A DNA stretch of 64,000 nt from Phalacrocorax aristotelis. Lineage: Eukaryota > Chordata > Aves > Suliformes > Phalacrocoracidae. The position numbers and the translations under genes are program-made. Every line of letters begins with the position of its first letter. The first letter of the stretch is position 1. A model generated the notes under the pieces. It worked only from the letters and a program-made list of their open reading frames with translations. It did no database searches and had not been told where the DNA came from. The stretch is from the NCBI RefSeq assembly GCF_949628215.1, contig NW_027441375.1, forward strand, positions 466,001 through 530,000, in the 5' to 3' direction. This document shows, piece after piece, positions 21,027 to 31,326 of the stretch.

Positions 21027-21858
21027 ATAACCAGGGACAGACCTGCATTGTTCGGAAGCGAACGATGCCCGACCGGGGCTCCTCTGCGGGGCACGGAGCC
21101 CCCCGGCCCCGCCCGGAGACACACACCCGCCCCCCGCTGCCCAAACTCACCCACCAGCGCTCTCCGGCCCCCGGACACGGCCGCGCTGCTCTCTCAGGCG
21201 GCTGCCGCAGGCGAGGCTCGGGCACCGCCAGGCCTCCAGGCGTCCCGAGGGGCTGCCGGCCACCGCAGGGGATGGCTGCCGGCGGCCGGACCGCCGCGGC
21301 GCTCCCCGCCCAGCTCCGAGCAGGCTCCGCCGGCCGCGGGCTTCCCACGCCGGGCCGCAGAGGGGCCCCGGCACCGCACAGGGACGCCTCGCGACCCGGC
21401 CGCCACACGCACCGGCCCTTCGGCCGCCACACGCACCGCTCCCGCCCCCGCTCCGACGCGCCGCGCACGCGCCACCGGAAGCCCGAGCCCCGCGGGGCGG
21501 CCCTTAAAGGGCGGCCGGAAGGAACGGCCCCCACCGGCCCCGCCACCGCGCCCAGCCGGTGAGCGCCAGCGCCCCCTGCTGGCCGGGCCGCGCTCAGCTC
21601 GCGAGGGCGCCGAGGGCCGGGCGGGGCGGGACGCGCCGGCTCGGGGCCAGCGCCTTCTCGGGGCGAGCGGGAAACCCCTGCGGGCCCCGGTCACGGCCGG
21701 GCACAGCCGCGCGCCCTCCGAGAGCTGCTGAACGGGGCTGCCGCTCGTGACACATACCGAGCCGTCTGCGACGGGAGCGGGCAGAGGAGGAAGGGGCCGG
21801 CGGCCGCGGCGCCCTGGCCCCAGGCGGGGGGGGGGGGCTGGGGCCCGGGGGGCCGCCC
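21027..21858 (-). promoter_or_regulatory. CpG island with minus-strand first exon (unit B)
   Basis: Copy of 10560-11391 with the minus-strand donor edge at 21151. I saw almost no differences from unit A (TTACACATACC in A, TGACACATACC in B and C, near the array end). Confidence 0.6.
21565..21584 (-). promoter_or_regulatory. CTCF-like binding site (unit B)
   Basis: Identical to the unit A site. Confidence 0.75.
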
Positions 21859-21863
21859 CCCTA

Positions 21864-22324
21864 CTCACAGTTCCCTCACAGTTCCCTCACAGTTCCCTCA
21901 CAGTTCCCTCACAGTTCCCTCACAGTTCCCTCACAGTTCCCTCACAGTTCCCTCACAGTTCCCTCACAGTTCCCTCACAGTTCCCTCACAGTTCCCTCAC
22001 AGTTCCCTCACAGTTCCCTCACAGTTCCCTCACAGTTCCCTCACAGTTCCCTCACAGTTCCCTCACAGTTCCCTCACAGTTCCCTCACAGTTCCCTCACA
22101 GTTCCCTCACAGTTCCCTCACAGTTCCCTCACAGTTCCCTCACAGTTCCCTCACAGTTCCCTCACAGTTCCCTCACAGTTCCCTCACAGTTCCCTCACAG
22201 TTCCCTCACAGTTCCCTCACAGTTCCCTCACAGTTCCCTCACAGTTCCCTCACAGTTCCCTCACAGTTCCCTCACAGTTCCCTCACAGTTCCCTCACAGT
22301 TCCCTCACAGTTCCCTCACAGTTC
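21864..22324. repeat. 11-bp satellite array, about 42 copies (unit B)
   Basis: Same CTCACAGTTCC unit as in A but 461 bp long, about 27 units shorter. Flanks are the same on both sides, so the difference is array length alone. Confidence 0.97.
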
Positions 22325-23635
22325 ATCCCATGGACGGAACCGGGACCTACTGTGAGGCACTGGGAAAGAAGTGGGAGGAAGCCGGGACAGACCAATATAG
22401 CCCAGTATGGACTAGACCAATATAGCCCAGTATGGACTGGAGGGAACTGCGAGGGAACCGCGAGAGAACCCCACAGAACAAACCATGGGGCACGAGAAGG
22501 CAGAGAATTAAGAATTAGGGACAGGGAGCCAGAAAAAAAAAAAGAAAAAAACCAAAGGGAGACAGAGAGCAAAAGGAATCGCAATGCGTACGGAGAGAAG
22601 AGAGAAACAATTCTAGCATAGGGTCACGCGGGAGCCAGGGACAGCAAGATGGAGAAAGGACAGAAGCTACAGGCTACAGGGCAGAGAGGGAAGAATTAAT
22701 GAATAGACACAGAGAGATGGGCAGAAAGACATGGAGAAAGGCTAAAGATCACACGGCCTACAGGGAAGAGAGAAGAGAGGGAGGAATTTTAAAAACAGGG
22801 GCAAGAAGCCAGAGAGAGGGAGAGAGAAGCAACAATAAAATGGGGACAAGCCACAGGGCAGCGAGGAGGGAATCAATGAATAAGAACACGAGACCAAAGA
22901 GAACACAATGTAGAATGGAAAAAAGGAACAGCGGCCTACAGGGAAGGAGGAATTAAAGATCAGGGACTGGGAGGCAGACAGAGACACATGAAGAAACAAG
23001 TGGAAAAAAAAAAAAAACAAACAAACCAACAGCAATGGGCTACAAAGACAGAGAGGGAGGAAATGAGGAAATAAAACATCGCAGCAAGGAGCTGGACAGA
23101 GAGAGATGAGGACAAACAAATAGCACGGGTCCACGTGACAGAGAACGTGGAATTAGAACACAGAGAGAGGGAGCCGGACAGAGAGAGAGGCCGAGAGAAA
23201 CATCTAGACAGGCTACAGCGGGCAGAGGCAGGAATTAAAACCTAGGGACAGGGAGCTGGACAGAGAGAGATGGAGGTCACAGGGAACAGCGGTGGCTGCA
23301 GGAAGAACAGGAATTCATGAATAGGGCAAGGGAGCTGGACAGAGAAGAACTCAGAAAGGCAAGAACAGTAGCAGGGTACAGAGCAGAGAAGACGAATTAA
23401 AAAGCACGGGGGGAGCGTTGAGGCAGACAGAGAGAGATTAAGAAAAAAGTCACGGGCTACGTGGCAAAGCAGGAGGAATTCAGAAACGAGGATGGGAACC
23501 AAGGGAGAGTGTGCTGGTGAAGGATAACGGGCATTAAAAGTGAGGGACGGGGAGCTGGGAAAAGCGAGGCAGAGAAAAACAGAATCACAGAGAGAATCAC
23601 ACAAAGCCAAAAAAGAAGAAACTGAACAACAGGAA
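22325..23635. repeat. Satellite-derived flank and GA-rich minisatellite (unit B)
   Basis: Copy of 12155-13464. The satellite remnant runs to about 22500 and the GA-rich repeats follow. Apart from the length of an A-run near 22530, I saw no change. Confidence 0.8.
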
Positions 23636-23639
23636 CAGG

Positions 23640-24217
23640 TGTAACCAAAGCGATGAAATCAACCAACCAGAGACGGTGTTCCATTACGGGAACATGGAGC
23701 GTACCAATCAGCGCACCTGTCGATCTGCATTTTAGTGCCTAGGCGATCGTTAATGTCAGCAGAACAACAGACAACGTGCTTCTGTCAGAAAAGGATGACA
23801 AAACGCGGTTTCGCTTAGCGGACTGAGAAAACTAGCCAAGACTGCCAAGAGTAAGAGCCGAGAAGCTAAAAGGTAATTCCGGCAGGGGGAGATCGCGACC
23901 ACCGACTCACAGACCACCACCGACCCAAGTAACACCACCTACTCAGAAGAGAACAACGGAAGAGGACAACCGAGCCTGCGCAGTGATTGACATACGGAAC
24001 GAGCAAGTTTGTACCCATCGCTAGACAAGACAATAATGACTATGTATGAGTATGTAAAATTTTCATCTACAAATTGTACAGGAAAGGTGCGTGAGGTACG
24101 CACGCCAGGAGGAGCGATCCCCCGTGCATCCGGCGCCGTGAATATAGAATGCCTGCTCTTTAATACTAAATTGGTGTTGAGGAGTCGTTTCCGATTTTAA
24201 CGCGTTTTTCGGTAACA
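23640..24217 (+). mobile_element. 5' LTR of provirus B (578 bp)
   Basis: Same length as the unit A 5' LTR, with the same AATATA (24141-24146), 4-bp duplication and extra block. Preceded by CAGG (23636-23639). Confidence 0.92.
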
Positions 24218-24221
24218 GTTT

Positions 24222-24238
24222 TGGCACCCCAGGTGGGA
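24222..24238 (+). other. Candidate primer binding site (provirus B)
   Basis: Identical to 14051-14067, with the same four-base spacer after the LTR. Confidence 0.65.
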
Positions 24239-24638
24239 ACCTGCTTTTGAATCTCAACGGATCCGTGGGATCGTGGGACCTGCAGCCGGCCCCGAGGAAT
24301 TCTCCGGGAGAGCTTCCGATCCCCGGGCCAGAGAATTCTGAGCAAGATCCCCTGGATTGAGGTAAACAAGGCATTCTTTGAAGAAGAAACTTAGGTAGAA
24401 TAACACGTGGGGTTAGTTTCCCACATAGGATAGGATAGCGGGTTTGAGTCCCACAGGCCTGCCCGTAAGGCGCGGCGAAAGCCACGCAGGGTCGGGGCCA
24501 AGAGGTGCCGCGGTTGGTAAGTCTCTGCTAGGCGAAAGCCTGTGGAGCGGGACCCGAGGGTAGGGGAGTCTTCAACAGGGGGTTGAAGTCTCCAGGGATA
24601 TCTAGCAGGGGGCTACAGATCCCAGTGGCAGATTTCCA

Positions 24639-25569
24639 GTGAGACCTCTAACGGGGGTTGGAGTCCCTCTGACTAGTATTTGTGATAGTGCACTATCACA
24701 ACTACTAGTCGACTGGGAGACGGGAGCATTACTGAGTAGGAAACCTATCCCACAGAGAACACCTTTGCGATGTATTTTGAAGCACTGGAAAGACGTCGGG
24801 GGCGGTGACCCACTAACTCGGAAACCATTAATTGAATATTGCAATCATTGGTGGCCAACGTATCAATTGGAAGGTGGGCACAAATGGCCAGAACACGAGA
24901 CATTGCAATATCGTACCATCTTGCAATTAATGTTGTTTTGTAAAAAGGGAAGGCAAATGGGAAGAAGTGGCATATGTTGATTTGTTCTTTACACCGTGGA
25001 ATCATCCCGAGCAGCAGAAACAGCGTGAGGTATGTCCACAAGATTCTACGGCAATGTTTCTGAAAAGAGGAAAACGTGGTGAGAACTTGAAAGAGTGTTG
25101 CTCTACTTGTGATACTGGATACTTCGCTTGATGAAACTGACAAGAAAATAGTATGGAATACAGCCAGAAGGCAGGTGCAGGGAGCACATGCTAACAGGAA
25201 TTTACAGAGAACAATGAATAAGAATTTTCCATCTACAAATCCCGAGTGGGACCCTAATCAGCCAGGACCCAGGGGAATGTTGACTAGATGTCAGAGAGAG
25301 ATTTTATTTGGAGTAAGACAAGCAATGCCAAAAGCAATAAATTGGTCAAAATTTATGAAGTGAGACAAGAATTAAGTGAGTCCCCTTCAGCCTTTATGGA
25401 AAGACTGAAGGTGACCACCAGAAAATATACTCATTTGAACCCAGAAAAACCAGAAAAAGCAATTCAGCTGGTCTCTATATTCATAAGACAATCAGCCCCA
25501 GATGGGGGCGGGGGGAGAGAAAACAACCTTCAGAAACTAGAACAACCTGAATCCAGAGATCTGGGTTAA
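24639..25569 (+). pseudogene. gag: gag remnant, provirus B
   Basis: Same matrix and capsid pieces and the same frame changes as in unit A (open pieces 24639-24980, 25109-25363, 25288-25569). A few substitutions differ, for example a tryptophan where A has a cysteine in the matrix segment (ILKHWKD against ILKHCKD). The tryptophan is the likelier older state. Confidence 0.8.
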
Positions 25570-25595
25570 ATGCTTGAAGTAGCTTGGCATGAAGG

Positions 25596-26040
25596 AGACC
25601 AGGGGAATCAACCCTAGCTGAACACCTGGTTACACTGAAGCTACGGAATGAAGAAATAGAATTTTTGGTAGATACGGGAGCCACTTATTTGGTATTGAAT
25701 ACACGTGAAGAGAAATTTGATCATAAATCAGTAGATGTTGCTAGCGCAACAGGGCAAAGAAAAATTAGCCCCTCTCAGAGCCATTAAAGTTTAAATTGGA
25801 GAAGCAATGGGCAACTCACCAGCAACTCACCAGTTTCTGCATATGCCTGAATGTCCACTGCCTCTGTTATGACGAGATCTATTAGGTCAATTAGATGCTC
25901 AAGTAACTTTTAAAGATGGAGAGATTAAATCACTAATACCAGAATCAAAAGCCACAGAGGCGAGAGCGTTTATGTTACAGGATTCCTCCAGGGAGGAACG
26001 GGTTCCCGAGGAAGTGGAAAACGTAGTAATTCCTTTGGTT
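25596..26040 (+). pseudogene. pro: Protease remnant, provirus B
   Basis: DTGA intact at 25671-25682. A local insertion near 25820 repeats CAGCAACTCAC and adds one more break compared with unit A. Confidence 0.75.
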
Positions 26041-26923
26041 TGAGCGAGCGGAGCTCCGGAGCGATCTAAGTGGGCAGAGCCGGTAAAAGTAACCTTAAAG
26101 CTTGGAGCCAAGCCCGTAAGACAAAAACAATACGCTATTAAGCGAGAGGCTCGAAAAGGATTACAGAAGTTAATTATAAAATTTTTCAGAATATGAGCTT
26201 TTAGTGGAATGTGAATCAGAATATAGTACTCCTGTGTCGCCAGTAAAGAAATCTAGAGGCAAAGAGTATTAGCTAGTTCACGATTTAAGGGCTATAAATC
26301 AGGTGGTCCAAGATATACATCCGGTAGTAGCTAATCCATACACTTTACTGACCTCTTTTAAAGGAGGAGCATAAATGGTTTACTGTACTAGATTTGAAGG
26401 ACGCCTTCTTTTGCATACCTCCAGGCATAAAAAGTCAAAGCCTATTTGCTTTGGAATGGGAAAGCCCCACCACAGAATGAAAGACACAGCTACCATGGAC
26501 CGTACTTCCACAAGGATTTAAAAATAGTCCTACGATACTTGAGACTCAGCTGGCAAAAAAAAATTAGAGATATAGAAAAAAACAGAACCCAGGGAGAGGC
26601 ATCTTGTTACAGAATGCGGATGACATTCTGATAGCGGCACAAAGTAAAGAAAAATGTTTTGAAATTTTTAAATTTTCTGGGCCAAGGAAGATGCGGAGTT
26701 TCCAGAAACAAAACCCAAATAGGAAAAGAAGCAGCCATTTATTTAGGATTTGAAATATCTCAAAGACAAAGACAATTAGAAAGTGAAAAGAAAGAAACTA
26801 TTTGTCAAATTCCCGAACCTAGCAGCCCGAAGGAACTGAGAGCTTTTCTGAAAACAATGAAATAGCATCAGCTCTGGATTCTGAACTATAGACTGTATGT
26901 AAAACCATTATTTGAGGCATTGA
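26041..26923 (+). pseudogene. pol: Reverse transcriptase remnant, provirus B
   Basis: Same fragments as in unit A, with the altered catalytic box (ADD codons 26616-26624). It carries one extra A near 26580, in a run of As, which shifts one more piece. Confidence 0.8.
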
Positions 26924-27505
26924 AAGACTCAAAAGGATAAATATTTAACCTGGATGCCCGGATGCCAAACGGCATTCAAAGAACTGAAAAGAGCCTCGAT
27001 GATGGCCCCTGCATTAGGCCTACCTGATTTCACTAAACCTTTTGAGTTGTTTGTCCACGAAAGACAACATTTAGCCCTTGGAGTGCTGACACAGCGACTG
27101 GGAACCTGGAAGAGACCTGTGGGCTACTTCTCCAAACAACCTGACCACGCGAGTAAAAGATGGCCTGGGTGTTTACGGGCAGTAGCAACAACAGCGCTGC
27201 CGATCCGGGAAGCCCCAAAGTTAACAATGGGACAGAAGATGACAGTATATGTCCCGCACATAGCGGTGACTGTTTTAGAACAAAAGGGGGGTCGTTGGCT
27301 ATCCCTTAGCAGAATGTTGAAATATCAAGTTGTTCTGTTAGAACAAGACGATGTGGAATCGAAGACTACTGCTATACTGAATCCTGCTATGTTTTTAACA
27401 ACAGAAAACCTTACGGACAATTTAGAACACGATCGCTTGCTAACTATTGAACAAGTCTATTCCAGCAGACCAGACCTGAGACACAAACCTCTGGGAAAAT
27501 CCTGA
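26924..27505 (+). pseudogene. pol: RT connection region remnant, provirus B
   Basis: Open from 26954 (183 residues), slightly longer than in A because an ACG-to-ATG change adds a start codon. Same content otherwise, with LPDFTKPFELFVHERQ. Confidence 0.8.
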
Positions 27506-27512
27506 TCTGGAG

Positions 27513-28061
27513 TTGTTTACAGATGGAAGAAGCTCTGGGCGAGAAGAGAAGCGAATGGCCGGATATGCTGTCGTTATCGCCGCCGAGGGAACGGAGTCAG
27601 GGGTGCTGCCTGCAAACACCTCAGCACAGAAAGCAGTATTGGTAGCATTGAAGCGAGCTCTGCGAATGGCAGAAGGACAAAGGATAAATATCTAGACTGA
27701 TTCCAAACGTGCATTTGGTGTGATCCACGATCATGGAGCTATTGGGAAGGAGAAAGGACTGCCATCAGCCCAAGAATCATCAATACAGCATAAAGAAGAA
27801 ATTCTCCAACTTCCGGAAGACGTGCAGAAACCAAAAGAAGTGGCGGTAAAGCGTTGCAAAGCTCATCAATTTGGCCAGACGGCTGTAAACATAAGCAAAC
27901 GACTGACCGATAAAGCTGCAAAGAGGACTGCAGAGCAAGGTATCCTTGCACTAGTACCAGTAAAACAGATCAGAATTCCAAAGTTGAAACCGAGATATAA
28001 TAAATTGGATGAGCAATTAGCAGAACAATTGGAAGCATCACAAAACACAGAGAGATGGTAG
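27513..28061 (+). pseudogene. pol: RNase H remnant, provirus B
   Basis: FTDGRSSG at the start and TDSKRAFG after the same in-frame stop as unit A. Confidence 0.75.
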
Positions 28062-28166
28062 GTAACACCAGAAAAACAAGTAATAACAACAACCACCCCA
28101 CAAGTTATGACAGAACTTGCAAAAGAAAACCATGAGCAAACACATTAGGCTGTAGGCGCTACGGTT

Positions 28167-28638
28167 TTGAGTTTAAAAACATCTGTAGCGTGTGTAGGCA
28201 CGACAAGAATAGTTAAACCCATAGTAGCTAAGTGTCCAATCTGTCCTAGAAATAATCCCCTGAACCAAAGGAAACAACCTTTAGGAGTAACAAAACAAAA
28301 AATTCTCCCGGAAATTATTAGCAAATTAAGTTCTCTGAGTTACCCAGACAAAATAGATATAGCAGTATTTGTCAGTGCTGATTGACAAATTTTCTAGATG
28401 GCCAGCAGCTTTCTCGTGCTGCACCGACAAAGCTAGAGTAGTAGTTAAGACGTTGCTGAAGGAAATAATACCAAGATTTAGAGTGCCAACGGGAATGTCC
28501 TCTGATAGAGCACCACATTTTTTTGCAGAGGTACTTCAACAAATTAATAAAATTTTGGGTAGAAAATGGGACCTGCATACACCCTGGAGACCACAATCAA
28601 GTGAAAAATTTCAGAACATGAAGCAAACACTAAACTGA
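28167..28638 (+). pseudogene. pol: Integrase remnant, provirus B
   Basis: Same two pieces as in unit A (CPICPRNN, then LIDKFSRWP and SDRAPHFF), again ending about 75 bp before the 3' LTR with no env. Confidence 0.78.
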
Positions 28639-28712
28639 CATAGTGGAATATTATTGATCTAGGATGGAAGTATTGAGAAAATTATTATTTCAGAACTTCC
28701 AAACAGGGGAAA

Positions 28713-29275
28713 TGTAACCAAAGGGATGAAATCAACCAGAGACGGTGTTCCATTACGGGAACATGGAGCGTACCAATCAGCGTATCTGTCGATCTGCATT
28801 TTAGTCCGTAGGCGATCATTAATGCGAACAGAACAACAGACAACGTGCTTCTGTCAGAAAAGGATGAAAAAACGCTGTTTCGCTTAGCGGACTGAGAAAA
28901 CTAGCCAAGACTGCCAAGAGTAAGAGCCGAGAAGCTAAAAGGTAATTCCGGCAGGGGGAGATCGCGACCACCGACTCACAGACCACCACCGACCCAAGTA
29001 ACAGAAGAGAACAACGGAAGAGGACAACCGAGCCTGCGCAGCGATTTACATACGGAACGAGCAAGTTTGTACCAATCAGCAGACAGGACAATAATGAATA
29101 TGTATGAATACGTAAAACATTGATCTACAAATTGTACGGGAAAGGTGCGTGAGGTACGCACGCCAGGAGGAGCGATCCCCCGTGCATCCGGCGCCGCGAA
29201 TAAAGAATGCCTGCTCTTTAATACTAAATTGGTGTTGAGGAGTCGTTTCCGATTTTAACGCGTTTTTCGGTAACA
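28713..29275 (+). mobile_element. 3' LTR of provirus B (563 bp)
   Basis: AATAAA at 29199-29204. It nearly equals the unit A 3' LTR, with one noted change (AGGGATG for AGTGATG at the start). It borders region C directly, with CAGG at 29276-29279. Confidence 0.92.
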
Positions 29276-29530
29276 CAGGGAGTCAGATCAAGAGAGCCAG
29301 AGAACAACAAAACACCGACAGGCTACAGGACAGAGCAGGAGGAAAAAAAAAAAAAAAAACGGAGCCAGAGCCAGGCAGAGAGAGGCGGAGAAAGAAAAAG
29401 GAGCCACAGGCTACAGGACAGAGAGAGGGAGGACTGAAAAGGCGGGGAGGCAGGGAGCCACTCAGAGCGAGATGGAGAAAGAAGGTGCGGGGGGGGGGGG
29501 GGGGGGCGCAAAAAAAAAAAGTAAATTTTG
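29276..29530. repeat. GA-rich minisatellite at the edge of region C
   Basis: Third copy of the sequence after the LTR. It contains an 18-base G-run (29489-29506) followed shortly by an A-run. Confidence 0.8.
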
Positions 29531-29665
29531 CAGCAGGTAAGGAAAGAGAGGGGGCCGGGGGAGAGACAGGGAGGGCCCAGGACGCACAAGAGAGGCAACG
29601 GGGCCCCAGTGGCCCAGGACTCACCGCGACTCTCGCTCTCAGCGCTGCTGGCACAATTTAGCCGT

Positions 29666-29734
29666 TCAGATGCTTCTTTCCCCTCCTCTCCTCCCTGCCT
29701 CTTCTGCAGCTCCAGACTCTAGGCCGTCCTCCAC
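29666..29734 (-). other. Candidate terminal exon (region C, minus strand)
   Basis: The acceptor TATTCTCTTCAG is followed on the minus strand by GTGGAGGACGGCC and an acidic, short open stretch ending at a stop (complement of TCA at 29666-29668). The intron to the next exon would be only 35 nt (29735-29769), so an alternative is that the two segments form one exon. No family recognised, and no poly(A) signal found just downstream. Confidence 0.4.
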
Positions 29735-29769
29735 CTGAAGAGAATACGTGGGTGTCTTACAGCTCTTAC

Positions 29770-29815
29770 CAGATGAGGCTTCCTAGGCACGTAGCCTAGC
29801 TCGCCCGTGCTGGAG
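29770..29815 (-). other. Candidate 46-nt exon (region C, minus strand)
   Basis: A long pyrimidine tract ending CGCCTGCCCCCAG is a strong acceptor, and the donor is CATCTG|GTAAGAG. One frame reads TGELGYVPRKPHL. In units A and B this exon is interrupted by the 599-bp insertion. The gene is unknown. Confidence 0.45.
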
Positions 29816-30207
29816 CTGGGGGCAGGCGCACGGGGCAAGGGGGGCCAGGGGAGGCTGAGGGGGAGCTCTGGTGAGCTGGGGAGTCGGCCATCTTCTGCAC
29901 CCAGAAGCTGCAGGGGGAAAGGTCATCATCCTCCTCCTCCTTTCCCTCTTCCCTTCTATCAGCTCCCGGGTAACTCCTAGGGCTGCCCTCACCCGCTCGC
30001 CTTTAGCATACCAGAAGCCTGCCTCGGCGGGTCGTTTGAAGCTTCCCATCCCACCAGCCCCAGTAGTACAGGCACACAAGGAGATACCCCTGCACCCACC
30101 AAAGGGGCTCGCTCACCTCGCCGGCAGCCCTAGGCCTCACCCGACACAGGGAATCGTGTCCGACACACCACCACGCTGCAGCAAGAGCAGAGGAGGCCTT
30201 TCCTTAC

Positions 30208-30271
30208 CAGGAAGCAGCAACGAGCACGGCGGCATCACCTCGCAGGCACTGCAGCATCGCAGGGCTGTTAC
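30208..30271 (-). other. Candidate 64-nt exon (region C, minus strand)
   Basis: Acceptor TTGCTCTCTCCGCAG and donor CTTCCTG|GTAAGGA flank 64 nt. One open frame is cysteine-rich (VTALRCCSACEVMPPC), another reads SPAMLQCLRGDAAVL. A second possible donor (GCGAG|GTGATG) lies inside. Region C then shows a further acceptor-like TTGCTGCAG at about 30180, too close to be a separate intron. Confidence 0.45.
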
Positions 30272-31133
30272 CTGCGGAGAGAGCAATGGGGATCACAGGG
30301 ACGCCACCGCGCGTGCACGGCTCCCGGGCTCAGTACCCAATTCTGGTCGCTGGGCAGCAGCATTATCTGAATTACTCTTCTCGATTAATACCATCCAGAA
30401 ACCGTAACTTGGCTGCATCCACAGAGCTTCTATTCCTCTGCACCTTTCCCCCTCGCAGCCCCAGCAGCGCCATTCATTGCCTCTGCACCAAACAGCAAAG
30501 TGTCTCGAGGGAGGAGAAGCAGCACAGCAAACCTGGGGAACAAGGTTGGGTTCCCACCCCCGCAGAATAAGCCCCAGGAACTGCTTGTAGGCATGTGGCA
30601 TCAGGGTTGTGATCGGGTTTTGGTTTGGTTTTCTTTTTTTTTCCCCCGCCTTCTTTACATAATGTAATAATTGGGGTTGCTTTTCCAAACTACTGAGTTC
30701 TGTGGGGATTTTTTGTGCTTTTGCCCTACAAAAAATGGTCATTTTCACTTTCGGTTTTGTGCATGAGAATGGTTGGTGGGTGCTTTTAGGTTGTTGTTCC
30801 TTCCCCCCACCCCCTTTTTTTTTTCCTTTCCAGCCGCACAAATCCAGCTGGAGTTGGCTTTCCCAGAAGCCCCAAGTTGTTTTCTTTCCACCAGAATTCT
30901 TCCTGTATTTTCACCCCTCATTGCAGGCCCAGAGTCAAGGGGTTTGAGGTATTTTTGTGCCCAGGCAGCAGCTCCCAGGCTGCATAAGCAGCCCCACAGG
31001 GGGAAGTCCCCGTTTGAGGGAATCGGCCCCAAATTGGGATGGGAAAGTGAAGAGAAGGAGAAAAAACCCTGAATAACCTGAAAAAGAACACCTACTCCAG
31101 CCCACCAAGCACCGGTCACCTTGCCTGACTCAC

Positions 31134-31173
31134 CTCCAGGGCCCACATCACGCTCGGCTCATCGCTTAGCACC
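31134..31173 (-). other. Candidate 40-nt exon (region C, minus strand)
   Basis: Acceptor after a T12 tract (TTTGTGATCTGAG) and donor CTGGAG|GTGAGTCAG. The frame LSDEPSVMWALE is open and joins in phase with one frame of the preceding exon (31267-31326). Confidence 0.5.
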
Positions 31174-31266
31174 CTCAGATCACAAAAAAAAAAAAAGAGT
31201 AAAACCCATAATGGAGCCCTATAGCCATCAGTCACATCTTCCCTCCAGTACTACACACAGACTCAC

Positions 31267-31326
31267 CTTCTTACAGCGCTCCCCTGGGCTCTCCTCCGTT
31301 GCCCTGCACGACTCATCCATCTGCAC
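31267..31326 (-). other. Candidate 60-nt exon (region C, minus strand)
   Basis: Textbook signals: acceptor CACTGTTTTTCCAG and donor AAGAAG|GTGAGTCT. Exactly 60 nt, with the open frame DESCRATEESPGERCKK. This is the best single host-gene exon candidate in the window. Its upstream partner may be the first exon at 33953 or the CpG island at 35391. Confidence 0.55.

Larger units (their letters stand above)
19093..29275. repeat. Tandem amplified unit B (about 10.2 kb)
   Basis: Same order as unit A with only scattered substitutions, for example 24256 (A for G) and 24787 (G for C). Length differences come from the 11-bp array, the promoter duplication, homopolymers and an insertion of about 11 bp near 25820 (a repeated CAGCAACTCAC). 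Confidence 0.95.

Noticed and set aside
30100..30185. An extra minus-strand exon with a TTGCTGCAG acceptor at about 30180
   Set aside because: It would leave an intron of about 25 nt after the donor at 30207, too short for normal splicing.
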